A stretch of DNA of 64,000 bases from Deltaproteobacteria bacterium (GCA_026388715.1 JAPLJF010000034.1:1-64000), one strand, 5' to 3'. Shown: positions 19,742-29,893, numbered from the stretch's first letter. The notes: generated by a model from the letters alone, not told the origin. A program made the numbers and translations.

Positions 19742-21124
19742 ATGAAACAAAACAGAACATTGCTGATCGTCGATGACGAAGAAAACATGCGTCACATGCT
19801 GCAAGCCATGGTGAGTCGTCATGGTTATACAGTAGAAACTGCTGTTGATGGTCAGGATGCCCTTATCAAGATTGCCGGGCAACACTTCGATTTCATCCTC
19901 TGCGATATCAGAATGCCGCACATGGACGGCATTTCTTTTCTCCGGAAAGCAGGGCCAGCCATCCAGACATCGACCGTTATCATGATGTCAGCGTATGGAA
20001 CCATCAACATGGCCCTGGAGGCTATCAAGGCCGGGGCCTATGATTTTATTTCAAAACCCTTCAAGACCGACGAGGTCCTGCTTACCCTGAAAAAAGCAGA
20101 AGAAAGAGAGCTTCTCAAACAGGAGAACCGCCTGCTGAAGAAGCAGATACACGAGATCACGACCGGTGAGGGTTTTGACAAAATGGTGGCTGGCAGCAAG
20201 AGCATGCATTCCCTGTTCGCCCTGGCCAGAAAAGTTGCCCCTTATGACACGACCGTCCTCATTATTGGTGAATCGGGCACTGGAAAAGAGCTGGTGGCCA
20301 AAGGAATTTACGCGTCATCACCGCGCAACAAGCAGCCCTTTATTGCCGTGAACTGTGGCAGTATCCCGGGGAATTTACTGGAAAGTGAGCTTTTTGGATA
20401 TGTCAAAGGCGCGTTTACCGGAGCAGATAAAACCCGGAAAGGCATCTTGACTGAGGCAGACGGAGGAACGCTTTTCCTCGATGAAATAGGTGAGCTCCCC
20501 TTAGACATGCAGGTAAAGCTCCTCCGGGTCTTGCAGGAGGGAGAGATTAAACCTGTTGGTGCCAATAAAACCGAACAGATCAATGTCCGGATCCTGGCCG
20601 CAACTGCCAGAAATCTGGAGGATGAAGTGCGGCAGGGAACCTTTCGGGAAGACCTGTTTTACCGCCTCAATGTTCTGACTATCCACATTCCACCCCTCAG
20701 AGAAAGACCTGAAGACATCCCCCTGTTGTGCAATCACTTCATAAAAAAATTTAATAGAACCCTGGGAAGAGACATTGCCTCAATAACACCTGAGGCCATG
20801 GCAAGGCTCTTGACTCATACCTGGCCCGGCAATGTGCGGGAGTTGGAAAACATCATCCAGAGGGGGATTGTACTGGCGGAAGATCAAACCATTGGTCTGG
20901 AACAATTGCCTCCCTATCTTGTGCAAACAATTCCAGCGGAATGTTTTGAACAGTTCTTTACCGGTTTCTCCCTGAAAGAGGCTCAAAAAATAATGGAAGA
21001 AAAGATAATTGCCAAGGCCTTGCAGGAGACAAAGGGCAATCGTGTGCAGGCCTCAAAGTTGTTGGAGATAAGCTATCCTTCCCTATTAAGCAAAATCAAA
21101 GACTACAAGATCGTCATTGCATAA
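19742..21124 (+). CDS. Sigma54-dependent NtrC-family response regulator
   Basis: 460 aa; receiver (LLIVDDEENMR), [28 protein letters not shown], Fis-type HTH C-terminus. Confidence 0.95.
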   Translation: MKQNRTLLIVDDEENMRHMLQAMVSRHGYTVETAVDGQDALIKIAGQHFDFILCDIRMPHMDGISFLRKAGPAIQTSTVIMMSAYGTINMALEAIKAGAYDFISKPFKTDEVLLTLKKAEERELLKQENRLLKKQIHEITTGEGFDKMVAGSKSMHSLFALARKVAPYDTTVLIIGESGTGKELVAKGIYASSPRNKQPFIAVNCGSIPGNLLESELFGYVKGAFTGADKTRKGILTEADGGTLFLDEIGELPLDMQVKLLRVLQEGEIKPVGANKTEQINVRILAATARNLEDEVRQGTFREDLFYRLNVLTIHIPPLRERPEDIPLLCNHFIKKFNRTLGRDIASITPEAMARLLTHTWPGNVRELENIIQRGIVLAEDQTIGLEQLPPYLVQTIPAECFEQFFTGFSLKEAQKIMEEKIIAKALQETKGNRVQASKLLEISYPSLLSKIKDYKIVIA

Positions 21125-21190
21125 AAGAACTGGCGACCTTACAGTCAATAATCACACCGCACCAGACAACAATTTACGAAAACAGCGCTA

Positions 21191-21242
21191 AACCGTTGTA
21201 ACAAATTAACAACACTATTAAAATACCGTGAACAGCTCCTAA
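21191..21242. repeat. Degenerate copy of the dispersed element overlapping the fabZ stop codon
   Basis: AACCGTTGTAACAAATTAACA...ACCGTGAACAGCTCCTAA resembles the family termini. Confidence 0.5.
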
Positions 21243-21691
21243 CCAAACGATGCCATCAACTCGGCCTCGGCCACAAGTTTTTCTTCCACATAGGCCTGAC
21301 CTGCCATCTGCCAGATCCCCCGCCGCTTCTTCAAGATTTCCAGCTTGAAGTGAACCTGATCCCCCGGTGTTACCGGCTGCCGAAAGCGGGCCTTGTCAAT
21401 GCCCACAAAATAGAGCACCTTGTTGCCAATATTCTCCGGCTCCGAATAAAAGGCCAGGATCCCGCCGACCTGGGCCATTCCCTCCAGGATCAAGACGCCT
21501 GGCATGACAGGCCGTCCGGGAAAATGCCCCTGGAAAAACGGCTCATTAAAAGTGACGTTCTTCAACCCGACAATATCCTTGTCTGGATTGATCGTCAGAA
21601 TCCGATCCACCATCACAAAGGGGTAGCGATGAGGCAGGAGCCTCAATATCTCCAGGATATCTATTTTTTCAGGAATGACTGTTTCAGACAT
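21239..21691 (-). CDS. fabZ: 3-hydroxyacyl-ACP dehydratase FabZ
   Basis: 150 aa; LPHRYPFVMVDRIL, FFQGHFPGRPVMPGVLILEGMAQ. Confidence 0.96.
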   Translation of the reverse strand: MSETVIPEKIDILEILRLLPHRYPFVMVDRILTINPDKDIVGLKNVTFNEPFFQGHFPGRPVMPGVLILEGMAQVGGILAFYSEPENIGNKVLYFVGIDKARFRQPVTPGDQVHFKLEILKKRRGIWQMAGQAYVEEKLVAEAELMASFG

Positions 21692-21779
21692 GTTCCTCTC
21701 TCCTTTTATATTTGATAATCTTGTAAAAAATGACGAAGGATGCAGTACAACGAAGCATTTGGAACTTTGTGCGGTGCCA

Positions 21780-22835
21780 TCATGCTTGCTCTTTTTTTAT
21801 ACCTTGTAAGCCGTTAATCTCCTTACGCATGCGTCGCAACTCGGTTACCATTTCCGGTAATTTCCCCATGGCGGCAACAATCCGGGCAAATTTTCTCATG
21901 GGAATGGCGGGAGTACCGGCAACAACCGCACCCCGTGGCTGATTATTATGGACCCCACCCTGAGCTGCCACCATCACCCCGTCCTCCAGGTGAATATGCC
22001 CCGAAAGGCCGGCCTGACCGCCAAGCACCACATTGCGGCCAAGGCTTGTTGAGCCGGCAATACCTACCTGGGCCACGAGCAGACAATTTTCACCGACCAC
22101 CACATTATGGGCCACCTGAACCAGATTATCAATCTTGGTTCCGGCCTTGATCCAGGTCACGCCAAAAGTGGCCCGATCGATACAGGCATTGGCACCGATC
22201 TCCACATCATCATCGATCTGCACAATTCCCACCTGCGGCCGTTTCAGATGACAGCCCCTGCTATCGGTGGCATAGCCATAGCCATCGCTGCCAATCACCG
22301 TACCCGGGTGGATGGTCACCCGGCAGCCGATCCGGCAGCCATGCCCCACCGTCACATTGGCCAGGATCCTGGTATCATCACCGATCTGTACATCATCACC
22401 GATCACCACCCCCGACTCAATGCTCACCCGCTGGCCAAGGCGCACCCGCTGACCAATCACCGCCAGAGGGGCAATGGAGATTTGATCCGGCACCACCGTC
22501 TGATCTCCCACATGGGCCTTGGGATGCACTCCGGTGGCCAGAAAAGGGGTTGCCAATAAATGGGTATGGACAAGGGCTGCGGCCATATACGGGTCACGCA
22601 CCCGTATAATGGGCATGGCTGCGGCCTCAATGGCCATAGGCACAATCACTGCCGAAGCGGCAGCCGTTGCCAGAGACGCCTCATCCTTGGCCTGGGCCAG
22701 AAAGCTGATCGCGCCTGGGCCTGCCGTCTCCAGGGCGTTCAACTCATGGATCCGCACCTCTCCATTACCAACCAGCTCTCCCTGTACCAACTCTGCCAAC
22801 TGCCGTAAAGAAACACTTTTCACTTTCACACCCAT
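21780..22835 (-). CDS. lpxD: UDP-3-O-(3-hydroxymyristoyl)glucosamine N-acyltransferase
   Basis: Hexapeptide repeats, [41 protein letters not shown]. Start placed at [10 protein letters not shown] (22835); track ORF extends to 22904. Confidence 0.95.
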   Translation of the reverse strand: MGVKVKSVSLRQLAELVQGELVGNGEVRIHELNALETAGPGAISFLAQAKDEASLATAAASAVIVPMAIEAAAMPIIRVRDPYMAAALVHTHLLATPFLATGVHPKAHVGDQTVVPDQISIAPLAVIGQRVRLGQRVSIESGVVIGDDVQIGDDTRILANVTVGHGCRIGCRVTIHPGTVIGSDGYGYATDSRGCHLKRPQVGIVQIDDDVEIGANACIDRATFGVTWIKAGTKIDNLVQVAHNVVVGENCLLVAQVGIAGSTSLGRNVVLGGQAGLSGHIHLEDGVMVAAQGGVHNNQPRGAVVAGTPAIPMRKFARIVAAMGKLPEMVTELRRMRKEINGLQGIKKEQA

Positions 22836-22961
22836 CCTTTTCTCCACCTTGCCATGCTCTTTATATACTGACAGCAATAAGCTGAAAATACGTACAATAT
22901 ACACTCAATGTTAATTGATCTTACCACCATTCAAAATCCCCGCTGGCGATGGGGGAGATTA

Positions 22962-24134
22962 TTATTCCGAATAAAGAAGATACTTCGCCCGCACATGCTT
23001 GAATTCCTGCAACCCTTCCTGCCAACCGGCCTCAATCTCACGCAATGGCAGGCCGGCCTCAAGCTCCTTACGCACCCTCTGATCTCCCAGGATCAGATCC
23101 ATGGGCAGTCGTTCATATTCATACTCATAGGGCGGCTCTTTATACCGAAAATCTTCAGGATAAAGTCGCAAGGCCGCCTGCAGCAAGGCAAGAGATATCC
23201 GGTACGGCAAAAACGTCCGGGCGTCGGTCACATGGAGCTGAAAGCCGACACAGGCCTGGCCGGCCCACTTGCCGGAAGTCGGTTCAAAGACCAGCGGCCG
23301 CAAAAAGCAGCCCGGCAGCTCTGTCTGCTCCAGGGCCTGCAAGATCTTATCATGTTCCCAGAATGGGGCCCCAACCAGCTCAAAAGGCAGGGTGGTGCCC
23401 CGTCCCTCCGAGATATTGGTCCCTTCCCAGATCACCTGACCCGGATAGACCAGGGCCGTTTCCGGCGTCGGCATGTTGGGAGAGGGAAAGACCCAGGGAA
23501 AACCGGTATCCCTGAACAACAGGGACCGCTTCCACCCCTGCAGAGGAACCACCTCAAGCTCCGCGCCAAGCCGGAACTCCTGATTCACATACAGGGCCAG
23601 TTCCCCAAAGGTCAGGCCGTGGCGCATGGGGAGAGGGTACAGTCCGACAAAAGAGGCGCACTCCGGGTCCAGGAGATTGCCCTCAACCGCTATCCCGCCT
23701 AAAGGGTTAGGGCGATCAAGAACCACGACCCGCTTGCCATACTCAGCGGCTGCATGCAGACAATAGGCCATGGTATAGAGAAAGGTATAGACCCTGGTCC
23801 CCACATCCACCAGATCAATGAGCAGGATGTCGAGATGATCAAACATGGCCCTCGACGGCCTCCGGCTTTCGCCATAAAGGCTGAAGAGCGGGAGACCGGT
23901 CAACCGGTCGGTCTCATGGCCCGATTCGATCATATTGTCCTGCTTCTCGCAGAAAAATCCATGCTGCGGGGAAAACAGACAGGTCAACTGGGAGCCGAAG
24001 CGTTGCTGGAGCAGAACCCGCGCATGCACAAGATTCCGGTCAGTGGATGCCTGATTGGAAAGAAGCCCCAGCCGCTTTCCATCCAGACCTGCAGGCGAAC
24101 CAGCCAGGAGATTTTCCAATCCGTTTGTCAACAT
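22962..24134 (-). CDS. DUF1343 family (NamZ-like exo-beta-N-acetylmuramidase)
   Basis: 390 aa; GLLSNQASTDRNLVHARVLL, SPQHGFFCEKQDNM, DLVDVGTRVYTFLYTM, VLDRPNPLGG. Confidence 0.88.
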   Translation of the reverse strand: MLTNGLENLLAGSPAGLDGKRLGLLSNQASTDRNLVHARVLLQQRFGSQLTCLFSPQHGFFCEKQDNMIESGHETDRLTGLPLFSLYGESRRPSRAMFDHLDILLIDLVDVGTRVYTFLYTMAYCLHAAAEYGKRVVVLDRPNPLGGIAVEGNLLDPECASFVGLYPLPMRHGLTFGELALYVNQEFRLGAELEVVPLQGWKRSLLFRDTGFPWVFPSPNMPTPETALVYPGQVIWEGTNISEGRGTTLPFELVGAPFWEHDKILQALEQTELPGCFLRPLVFEPTSGKWAGQACVGFQLHVTDARTFLPYRISLALLQAALRLYPEDFRYKEPPYEYEYERLPMDLILGDQRVRKELEAGLPLREIEAGWQEGLQEFKHVRAKYLLYSE

Positions 24135-24148
24135 AAAAAGTTTACCAT

Positions 24149-25993
24149 TTACTCCACTGTCACACTTTTTGCCAGATTCCGGGGCTGATCGACGTCACAG
24201 CCGCGCCTGACAGCAATCTCATAGGCGAGAAGCTGGGCCGGAATAGTATAGAGAATGGGGTTCATCTCCTCATGTACCTGGGGCAGATATATGACATCCT
24301 CAGTGATAGTCTGCAGATGGCTGTCTCCTTGAGTTCCCAGAAGGATCAGCCGCCCCTGCCGGGCCTTGATCTCCTCCACATTGGAAATTGACTTCTGATA
24401 GACTGCATCCCGGGGCACCAGGGCCAGTATAGGCATCTCCTTGTCAATCAGGGCAATAGGGCCATGCTTGAGCTCGCCTGCGGCATACCCTTCCGCATGG
24501 ATATAGGATATCTCCTTCAGTTTCAAGGCGCCTTCTAGGGCAATGGGAAAATTGAGGCCCCGACCGACAAAGAGAAAATCCCTACAATCATAATAGCTTT
24601 CCACAAGCACTCTGATCTCTTCCTGCAGCCGGGGCAGTTCCGTTTCAATAACGGTGGCGATCCCGATAAGGGCCTGCCCCAGCTCCCTGCTCTTTTCCGC
24701 GGTAATGGTCTTTTTCTGTTCTCCCAGATAGAGGGTAAAAAGAAAGAGTGCCGCCAGCTGCGCAGTAAAGGCCTTGGTGGAGGCTACTCCGATCTCAGGG
24801 CCGGCGTGGGTATAGACCGTCCCATCCGCCTCGCGGGTCATGGTGGAGCCCACCACATTACAGATGGTGATGATCTTTGATCCCAATTTTTTGGCCAGAC
24901 GGATACCGGCCAGGGTATCGGCGGTCTCACCGGACTGGGAGATGGCAATAGTGAGTACCCGATCGCTTACCAACAGCCGGCGGTAGCGAAACTCAGAGGC
25001 GATATCAACCTCCACCGGGATCCCGACCCAGTGTTCAATCCAGTACTTGGCCACCAGGGCCGCATGCCAGGATGTTCCACAGGCAACGAGAAAGATCCTG
25101 TCGATTTTTTCAAGATCCTCCGTGTCCAGATGAATCTCCGGCAGTTCCACCACCCCCGTCTCCAAATCGATCCGGCCACTGACCGTGTTAATAATGGCCT
25201 GGGGCTGTTCAAAGATCTCCTTGAGCATGAAATGACGATACCCGCCCTTCTCCGCCATGGCCGCATTCCACTCAATGGTCTTTATTTCCTTGCTGATCTC
25301 TTTTCCTGTCTTCAGGGAATAAAAGGTGCGGCTCGCAGCAGTCAGCACTGCCAGTTCAAGATCCTCAAGAAAAATAACCTGTTTAGTAAAGGGCAGGAGG
25401 GCGGGAATATCCGAGGCCAGAAACGAGCCCTTTTCATCATCAACGCCAAGGACCAGCGGACTATGATTGCGCACGGCAATCAGGGTATCGGGCTTTCCGG
25501 TCCAGAGGACCCCTAATGCATACGAGCCCTCCACCCGCTCAAGGGCCTTGCGGACCGCCGCCACCAGATCATCACCTCTTAGATACTCTTCAATGAGATG
25601 GGCCAGCACCTCCGTGTCGGTCTCGGAGCTGAAATGATGGCCTTTGGCCAGAAGCTCCTCGCGCAGGGAATGATAATTTTCAATAATCCCATTGTGCACC
25701 ACCACCAGATTTCCGCTGCAATCACAGTGGGGATGGGCATTTTCGGTGGTTGGAGCACCATGGGTCGCCCAGCGGGTATGACCAAGACCGATGTGCGAAG
25801 GGGCCACAATGGCGTCATCAATAATCGCCTCCAGACTGGACAGCTTGCCGGCCGCCCGATACTTCACCAGCCGTCCGTTCTGCAGATAGACAATCCCCGC
25901 TGAATCATACCCACGGTATTCAAGGCGTCGCATACCCTCAAGAAGCACGGGCACAATCCGTCTTGGACCAACATAACCAACAATTCCACACAT
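24149..25993 (-). CDS. glmS: Glutamine--fructose-6-phosphate aminotransferase
   Basis: 614 aa; MCGIVGYVG N-terminus, SQSGETADTL, C-terminal DQPRNLAKSVTVE. Confidence 0.98.
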   Translation of the reverse strand: MCGIVGYVGPRRIVPVLLEGMRRLEYRGYDSAGIVYLQNGRLVKYRAAGKLSSLEAIIDDAIVAPSHIGLGHTRWATHGAPTTENAHPHCDCSGNLVVVHNGIIENYHSLREELLAKGHHFSSETDTEVLAHLIEEYLRGDDLVAAVRKALERVEGSYALGVLWTGKPDTLIAVRNHSPLVLGVDDEKGSFLASDIPALLPFTKQVIFLEDLELAVLTAASRTFYSLKTGKEISKEIKTIEWNAAMAEKGGYRHFMLKEIFEQPQAIINTVSGRIDLETGVVELPEIHLDTEDLEKIDRIFLVACGTSWHAALVAKYWIEHWVGIPVEVDIASEFRYRRLLVSDRVLTIAISQSGETADTLAGIRLAKKLGSKIITICNVVGSTMTREADGTVYTHAGPEIGVASTKAFTAQLAALFLFTLYLGEQKKTITAEKSRELGQALIGIATVIETELPRLQEEIRVLVESYYDCRDFLFVGRGLNFPIALEGALKLKEISYIHAEGYAAGELKHGPIALIDKEMPILALVPRDAVYQKSISNVEEIKARQGRLILLGTQGDSHLQTITEDVIYLPQVHEEMNPILYTIPAQLLAYEIAVRRGCDVDQPRNLAKSVTVE

Positions 25994-26187
25994 AGTTCAC
26001 TCCAAATTTTTATAAAAGAGACTGACCTTAATGATGATTATTTAATCCTTTAAATTAACATAACATTTTTCATTATTGCGAGTTTTTTCTTTTCATAACC
26101 TTGCAAAACAAGTACTTTTCAGAGATACTATTCAATATTTTTCACCTCACTATAATAACAAATAGACACTCCACTAAATGATTCATT

Positions 26188-26739
26188 ATGAATGATCGAC
26201 AACGACTCAAGGAGATACTCCTTGAAAAATCATACCGTCAGGGTTCATTTACCCTCACCTCCGGGCTGACCTCAGATTTCTATATTGACGGCAAACAGAC
26301 CACCCTGTCGGCTGAAGGCGCCTATCTCTGCGGCAAGCTGATCCTGAAACTGATCCTGAAACAAAAAGAACCCATCCAGGCGGTGGGCGGTATGACTCTC
26401 GGCGCCGACCCGCTGGTCACTGCCGTCTCCGTGGTCAGCTTTCTTGAAAAAAAACCCATTCCCGCCTTTATTGTCCGCAAGGAGGCCAAAGGCCACGGCA
26501 CCGGAAACTACATTGAAGGACTGAAAAACATGCCCGCAGGATGCCGGGTCGCCCTTATCGAAGATGTGGTAACAACCGGTGGGACCCTGCTGAAGGTCAT
26601 TGAACGGGTGGAGGCGCAAGGATTCAAAGTGGGCGTGGTCATTACCGTGGTTGAACGACAGGAAGGGGGGATCAAGACCCTGGCAGATGCGGGCTACACC
26701 CTCGAATCCATCTTCACCAGGGAGGAGCTGCTCAGCTAA
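26188..26739 (+). CDS. pyrE: Orotate phosphoribosyltransferase
   Basis: 183 aa; PRPP motif VALIEDVVTTGGTLLK; FTLTSGLTSDFYIDGKQTTL. Confidence 0.95.
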   Translation: MNDRQRLKEILLEKSYRQGSFTLTSGLTSDFYIDGKQTTLSAEGAYLCGKLILKLILKQKEPIQAVGGMTLGADPLVTAVSVVSFLEKKPIPAFIVRKEAKGHGTGNYIEGLKNMPAGCRVALIEDVVTTGGTLLKVIERVEAQGFKVGVVITVVERQEGGIKTLADAGYTLESIFTREELLS

Positions 26740-26744
26740 ACGCC

Positions 26745-26915
26745 ATGAAATGCCGGGAATGTGCCCATAAACTCGAAGTCTTGCGCTCATGCAGACGGAT
26801 ACGACTACGTTGCACAGGTTGCAAACGGGAATACCAGATTCACGAAGTCGCCAGCGACCTTGACCCGGAAACAGAAAAACTGCTGGAAAACTATACAACT
26901 ATCATCTATGATTGA
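26745..26915 (+). CDS. Small CxxC...CxxC zinc-ribbon-like protein (not in ORF track)
   Basis: Own translation: MKCRECAHKLEVLRSCRRIRLRCTGCKREYQIHEVASDLDPETEKLLENYTTIIYD (56 aa), directly after pyrE. Confidence 0.7.
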   Translation: MKCRECAHKLEVLRSCRRIRLRCTGCKREYQIHEVASDLDPETEKLLENYTTIIYD

Positions 26916-26937
26916 TCAGTTGCTGAGTATCGTGAAA

Positions 26938-27100
26938 AAAGCCGTTGTCACAAAATAATGCCATTATCGGGATAGCAAAAACAGCATAAAGAGCCGGTCG
27001 CTCTTTATGCTGTTTCCATGGAGCGAACGATACTATGCTATTCAAGGCCATTGTAACAAAATGGTCATGAATGGTATAGTTATCTCATAACGACTCCTAA
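26938..27100. repeat. Composite copy of the dispersed element with internal perfect 16-bp hairpin
   Basis: Ends GCCGTTGTCACAAAATAA / TCTCATAACGACTCCTAA; internal AAACAGCATAAAGAGC-CGGTC-GCTCTTTATGCTGTTT (26979-27015). Confidence 0.65.
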
Positions 27101-27134
27101 ATAATTCTGCACCGAAAATTAGCTATAAGCTGAT

Positions 27135-27677
27135 ATGATGCCAGACAACAACATGCAAAAAGTTTTTGTCAAACCAGATGATACGGCAACAATCCACTGC
27201 CCTGTGTGCCAACTCGCCAAAACGGTTGATGTCGGCAAATTTCGCGCAACCCGACACACCATAACAGCGCGTTGTACCTGTGGCCACTCTTTTCCCGTCA
27301 GCCTTGAATTTCGTACATACTATAGAAAAAAAACTGCATTACCAGGAACATATGAAGCTCGAGCACCTAAGACTGACAACAAGTACTGGAAAGAGACAAA
27401 CCTGTCAGGTGTCTATAACATGCAGGCACCAGGTAATGACTGTGGCAATTTGCTGGTAACCAATATATCTAGTGGTGGTTTGCAATTCACCACCCCTGGC
27501 AGCCATACCATTGAGGTGGGCCAACAGGCACGAATTACCTTCACCCTCGACGACCGGAAACACACCGAAATCAACAAACGAGTCATCGTTCAATCAGTCA
27601 CCGACAATATTATAGGTTGCCGATTTGCCAGCAATGAAACCCTTGAACAGGGACTCCGTTTTTATCTGTTCCCCTGA
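27135..27677 (+). CDS. PilZ domain protein with N-terminal Cys-rich (zinc-ribbon-like) segment
   Basis: 180 aa; CPVC...CTCGHSF then NISSGGLQFTT (PilZ-like) and GCRF. Confidence 0.7.
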   Translation: MMPDNNMQKVFVKPDDTATIHCPVCQLAKTVDVGKFRATRHTITARCTCGHSFPVSLEFRTYYRKKTALPGTYEARAPKTDNKYWKETNLSGVYNMQAPGNDCGNLLVTNISSGGLQFTTPGSHTIEVGQQARITFTLDDRKHTEINKRVIVQSVTDNIIGCRFASNETLEQGLRFYLFP

Positions 27678-27705
27678 ATCAGAACACCTTTTTTGTTCCC
27701 ACGGC

Positions 27706-29352
27706 TTATTTCAGAATCTTCCCCATCAACTGCTCGGCCCTCTCCAGAAAAGGGGCAAAGGTCCTGGCGTCAAGGGCGCTGATCACCACCCCCTCCTGTC
27801 TGGCCTCGGCCAGGAGCTGCTCACCTACTCCCTCCCGATCAATCTTGTTAAACACCTTGAGACAGGGGATATCCGCCAGTTCCAGCTGGCGCAACAGATC
27901 CTCCACCACCTGTACCTGCTCCCGGAAACAGGGATTGGAGAGGTCAATGACATGCACCAGGAGGTCCGCCTCCTGCAACTCTTCAAGCGTGGCCGCAAAG
28001 GCCTGCAACAATTCAGCGGGCAGATGACTGATAAACCCCACCGTGTCAGTGACAACCACCTCCATATCATGCGGAAAACGCAGCCGGCGGCTGGTGGGAT
28101 CAAGGGTGGCAAAGAGTTTGTCTTCAGCGGTGATATCACTGTTGGTCAAGGTATTGAGCAGCGTTGATTTACCGGCATTGGTATAGCCCACCAGAGAGAG
28201 CACCGGCAGCTCCTTCTTCCGGCGCATGGCCCGTCGGCGGTAGCGCTCTTTACCCACCTGCTCCAGCTCTTTGGTCAGCCTGGCCAGCCGGTCATCAATA
28301 CGCCGCCTATGGGTCTCAAGCTTGGTCTCACCAGGACCCCGGGTGCCGATCCCGCCACTCAAGCGGGAGAGCGCGTCATCACGCGTAGAGAGACGGGGCA
28401 GCATATATTTCAACTGCGCCATCTCCACCTGCAGCCGCCCCTCACGACTCAAGGCCCGATGGGCAAAGATATCGAGGATCAGCTGGGTACGGTCGATCAC
28501 CCGCATCTCGGTATAATCGGTGATCGAACGAACCTGGGAAGGGTTGAGCTCCTGATTGAAGATGAACAGATTGGCATCAAGCTGCAGGGCCTTGATCATG
28601 ATCTCAGCAAGCTTCCCCTTCCCTATGATCAGGCGGGGATTCACCTTTCTGCTCCGCTGGAGCACGGTATCCAAAACCAGGATATTATCGGAACGGGTCA
28701 GCTCGCCAAGTTCGGCCAGAGACTCCTCGGCACGCTGCTGCGACTCAGTTGTCACACTGATCAGGATAGCGCGATCCTGGCCCTTATCAACATCGTTTGT
28801 GATTTGCTGACGGGCAAATTCACCTTCAAGGGCGGCAATGAAGTCGGTAAAAGAATCCGCCTGACTGGCAGGGTGGACAGGTTTCAGAAAGGCCCAGTGT
28901 TTGCCACTTACGGCCACCGGCAGAAGATGCGCGGAATAGAGACGTTCCGGCATCCCTTCGGGGGTGATCTTCAAGACCGAGAGCAGATCGAGACGGAGAA
29001 AGAGCAGATCCATCAGATCTTCATCGCTGATCTCCTCTCCCGCCAGATGGGTATGAATCAGGCGCAGTCCCTTCAAGCGGCCGCCAGCACTGCGGACCGC
29101 TCCCAACCTTGGGATCATGATCCCCTTGAAATCACCGACCACGACCTGTTCCACCTTGCCTGAACGATGAAGCAAAATCCCGATCTGCCGGTTCATCTCA
29201 AAAGAAAGTTGGCTCAGGGTCTTCGCCATCTCCGGGGAGATGACCTGCTCTCTGGCAACCCGTTTACCGCCAAGCCGCTCAAGGGCCGCCAGTTGATGCT
29301 TTTTCAACCCACCGATATTTCCGCTAACATTTCCGATTTTATATTCCTCCAC
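27706..29352 (-). CDS. hflX: GTPase HflX
   Basis: 548 aa; GIGTRGPGETKLETHRR, G1 GYTNAGKSTLLNTL, DTVGFISHLP, FNKID. Confidence 0.95.
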   Translation of the reverse strand: MEEYKIGNVSGNIGGLKKHQLAALERLGGKRVAREQVISPEMAKTLSQLSFEMNRQIGILLHRSGKVEQVVVGDFKGIMIPRLGAVRSAGGRLKGLRLIHTHLAGEEISDEDLMDLLFLRLDLLSVLKITPEGMPERLYSAHLLPVAVSGKHWAFLKPVHPASQADSFTDFIAALEGEFARQQITNDVDKGQDRAILISVTTESQQRAEESLAELGELTRSDNILVLDTVLQRSRKVNPRLIIGKGKLAEIMIKALQLDANLFIFNQELNPSQVRSITDYTEMRVIDRTQLILDIFAHRALSREGRLQVEMAQLKYMLPRLSTRDDALSRLSGGIGTRGPGETKLETHRRRIDDRLARLTKELEQVGKERYRRRAMRRKKELPVLSLVGYTNAGKSTLLNTLTNSDITAEDKLFATLDPTSRRLRFPHDMEVVVTDTVGFISHLPAELLQAFAATLEELQEADLLVHVIDLSNPCFREQVQVVEDLLRQLELADIPCLKVFNKIDREGVGEQLLAEARQEGVVISALDARTFAPFLERAEQLMGKILK

Positions 29353-29538
29353 TACATTTGCAAACCGGGGTACAAAAAAGCCCCGACCTTTTTATTGGGA
29401 TTTGAGTAAATAAGTCACCAATCCACATCTCCAAGGGTATCGTCCCGATACCAAACCCAACGGGAAAGGCCAGCCGTAGCTGCCAAGGCTCCAAACCAGG
29501 CCTGGTTGACTGATATTCCTTATATTCTCCAACCGATA

Positions 29539-29680
29539 GAGCCTTTTGCAAAATGAGGATTTTCGTTCAAAATCAAGGCATGCGAAAAATTTTACCGCAG
29601 GCATATAGTTGATATTCCGATGATAAAATTTTAAGCATAACGCAGAGTTTGGGCGAAAAGACCATTTTTGAAAGAGGCTC
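29539..29680. repeat. Long imperfect inverted-repeat element (MITE-like)
   Basis: GAGCCTTTTGCAAAATGAGGATTTTCGTTCAAAA ... TTTGGGCGAAAAGACCATTTTTGAAAGAGGCTC. Confidence 0.6.
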
Positions 29681-29893
29681 AATAAAGACTGGCTTAAAAT
29701 AGGGAGGCCACTATAAAACAGTGAGTAATGGAGGGGCTGAGGCGACGACAATGGAATCTTGAAACAAGTTCCTGTCGTACGAGAATGGCCGCTTGAGTAA
29801 TGTTATGCTGTCCAAGTTTTACGCACCACTTGAGAACTGGCGGGAAAAATCAGGGAATAGCAGGGTGGAGCGTTGCTGCCTATGTCCTGTGCC

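Noticed and set aside
22107-23702. Plus-strand ORFs opposite lpxD and the DUF1343 gene
   Set aside because: Repetitive shadow translations opposite well-supported genes.
25994-26160. glmS ribozyme/riboswitch upstream of glmS
   Set aside because: Short AT-rich leader with no recognisable ribozyme core.
28309-29163. 284-aa plus-strand ORF antisense to hflX
   Set aside because: Low-complexity translation opposite a convincing HflX; no independent support.
29392-29751. 119-aa minus ORF between hflX and the AGCS gene, considered as a transposase remnant
   Set aside because: Translation shows no transposase motif and spans the inverted-repeat element.
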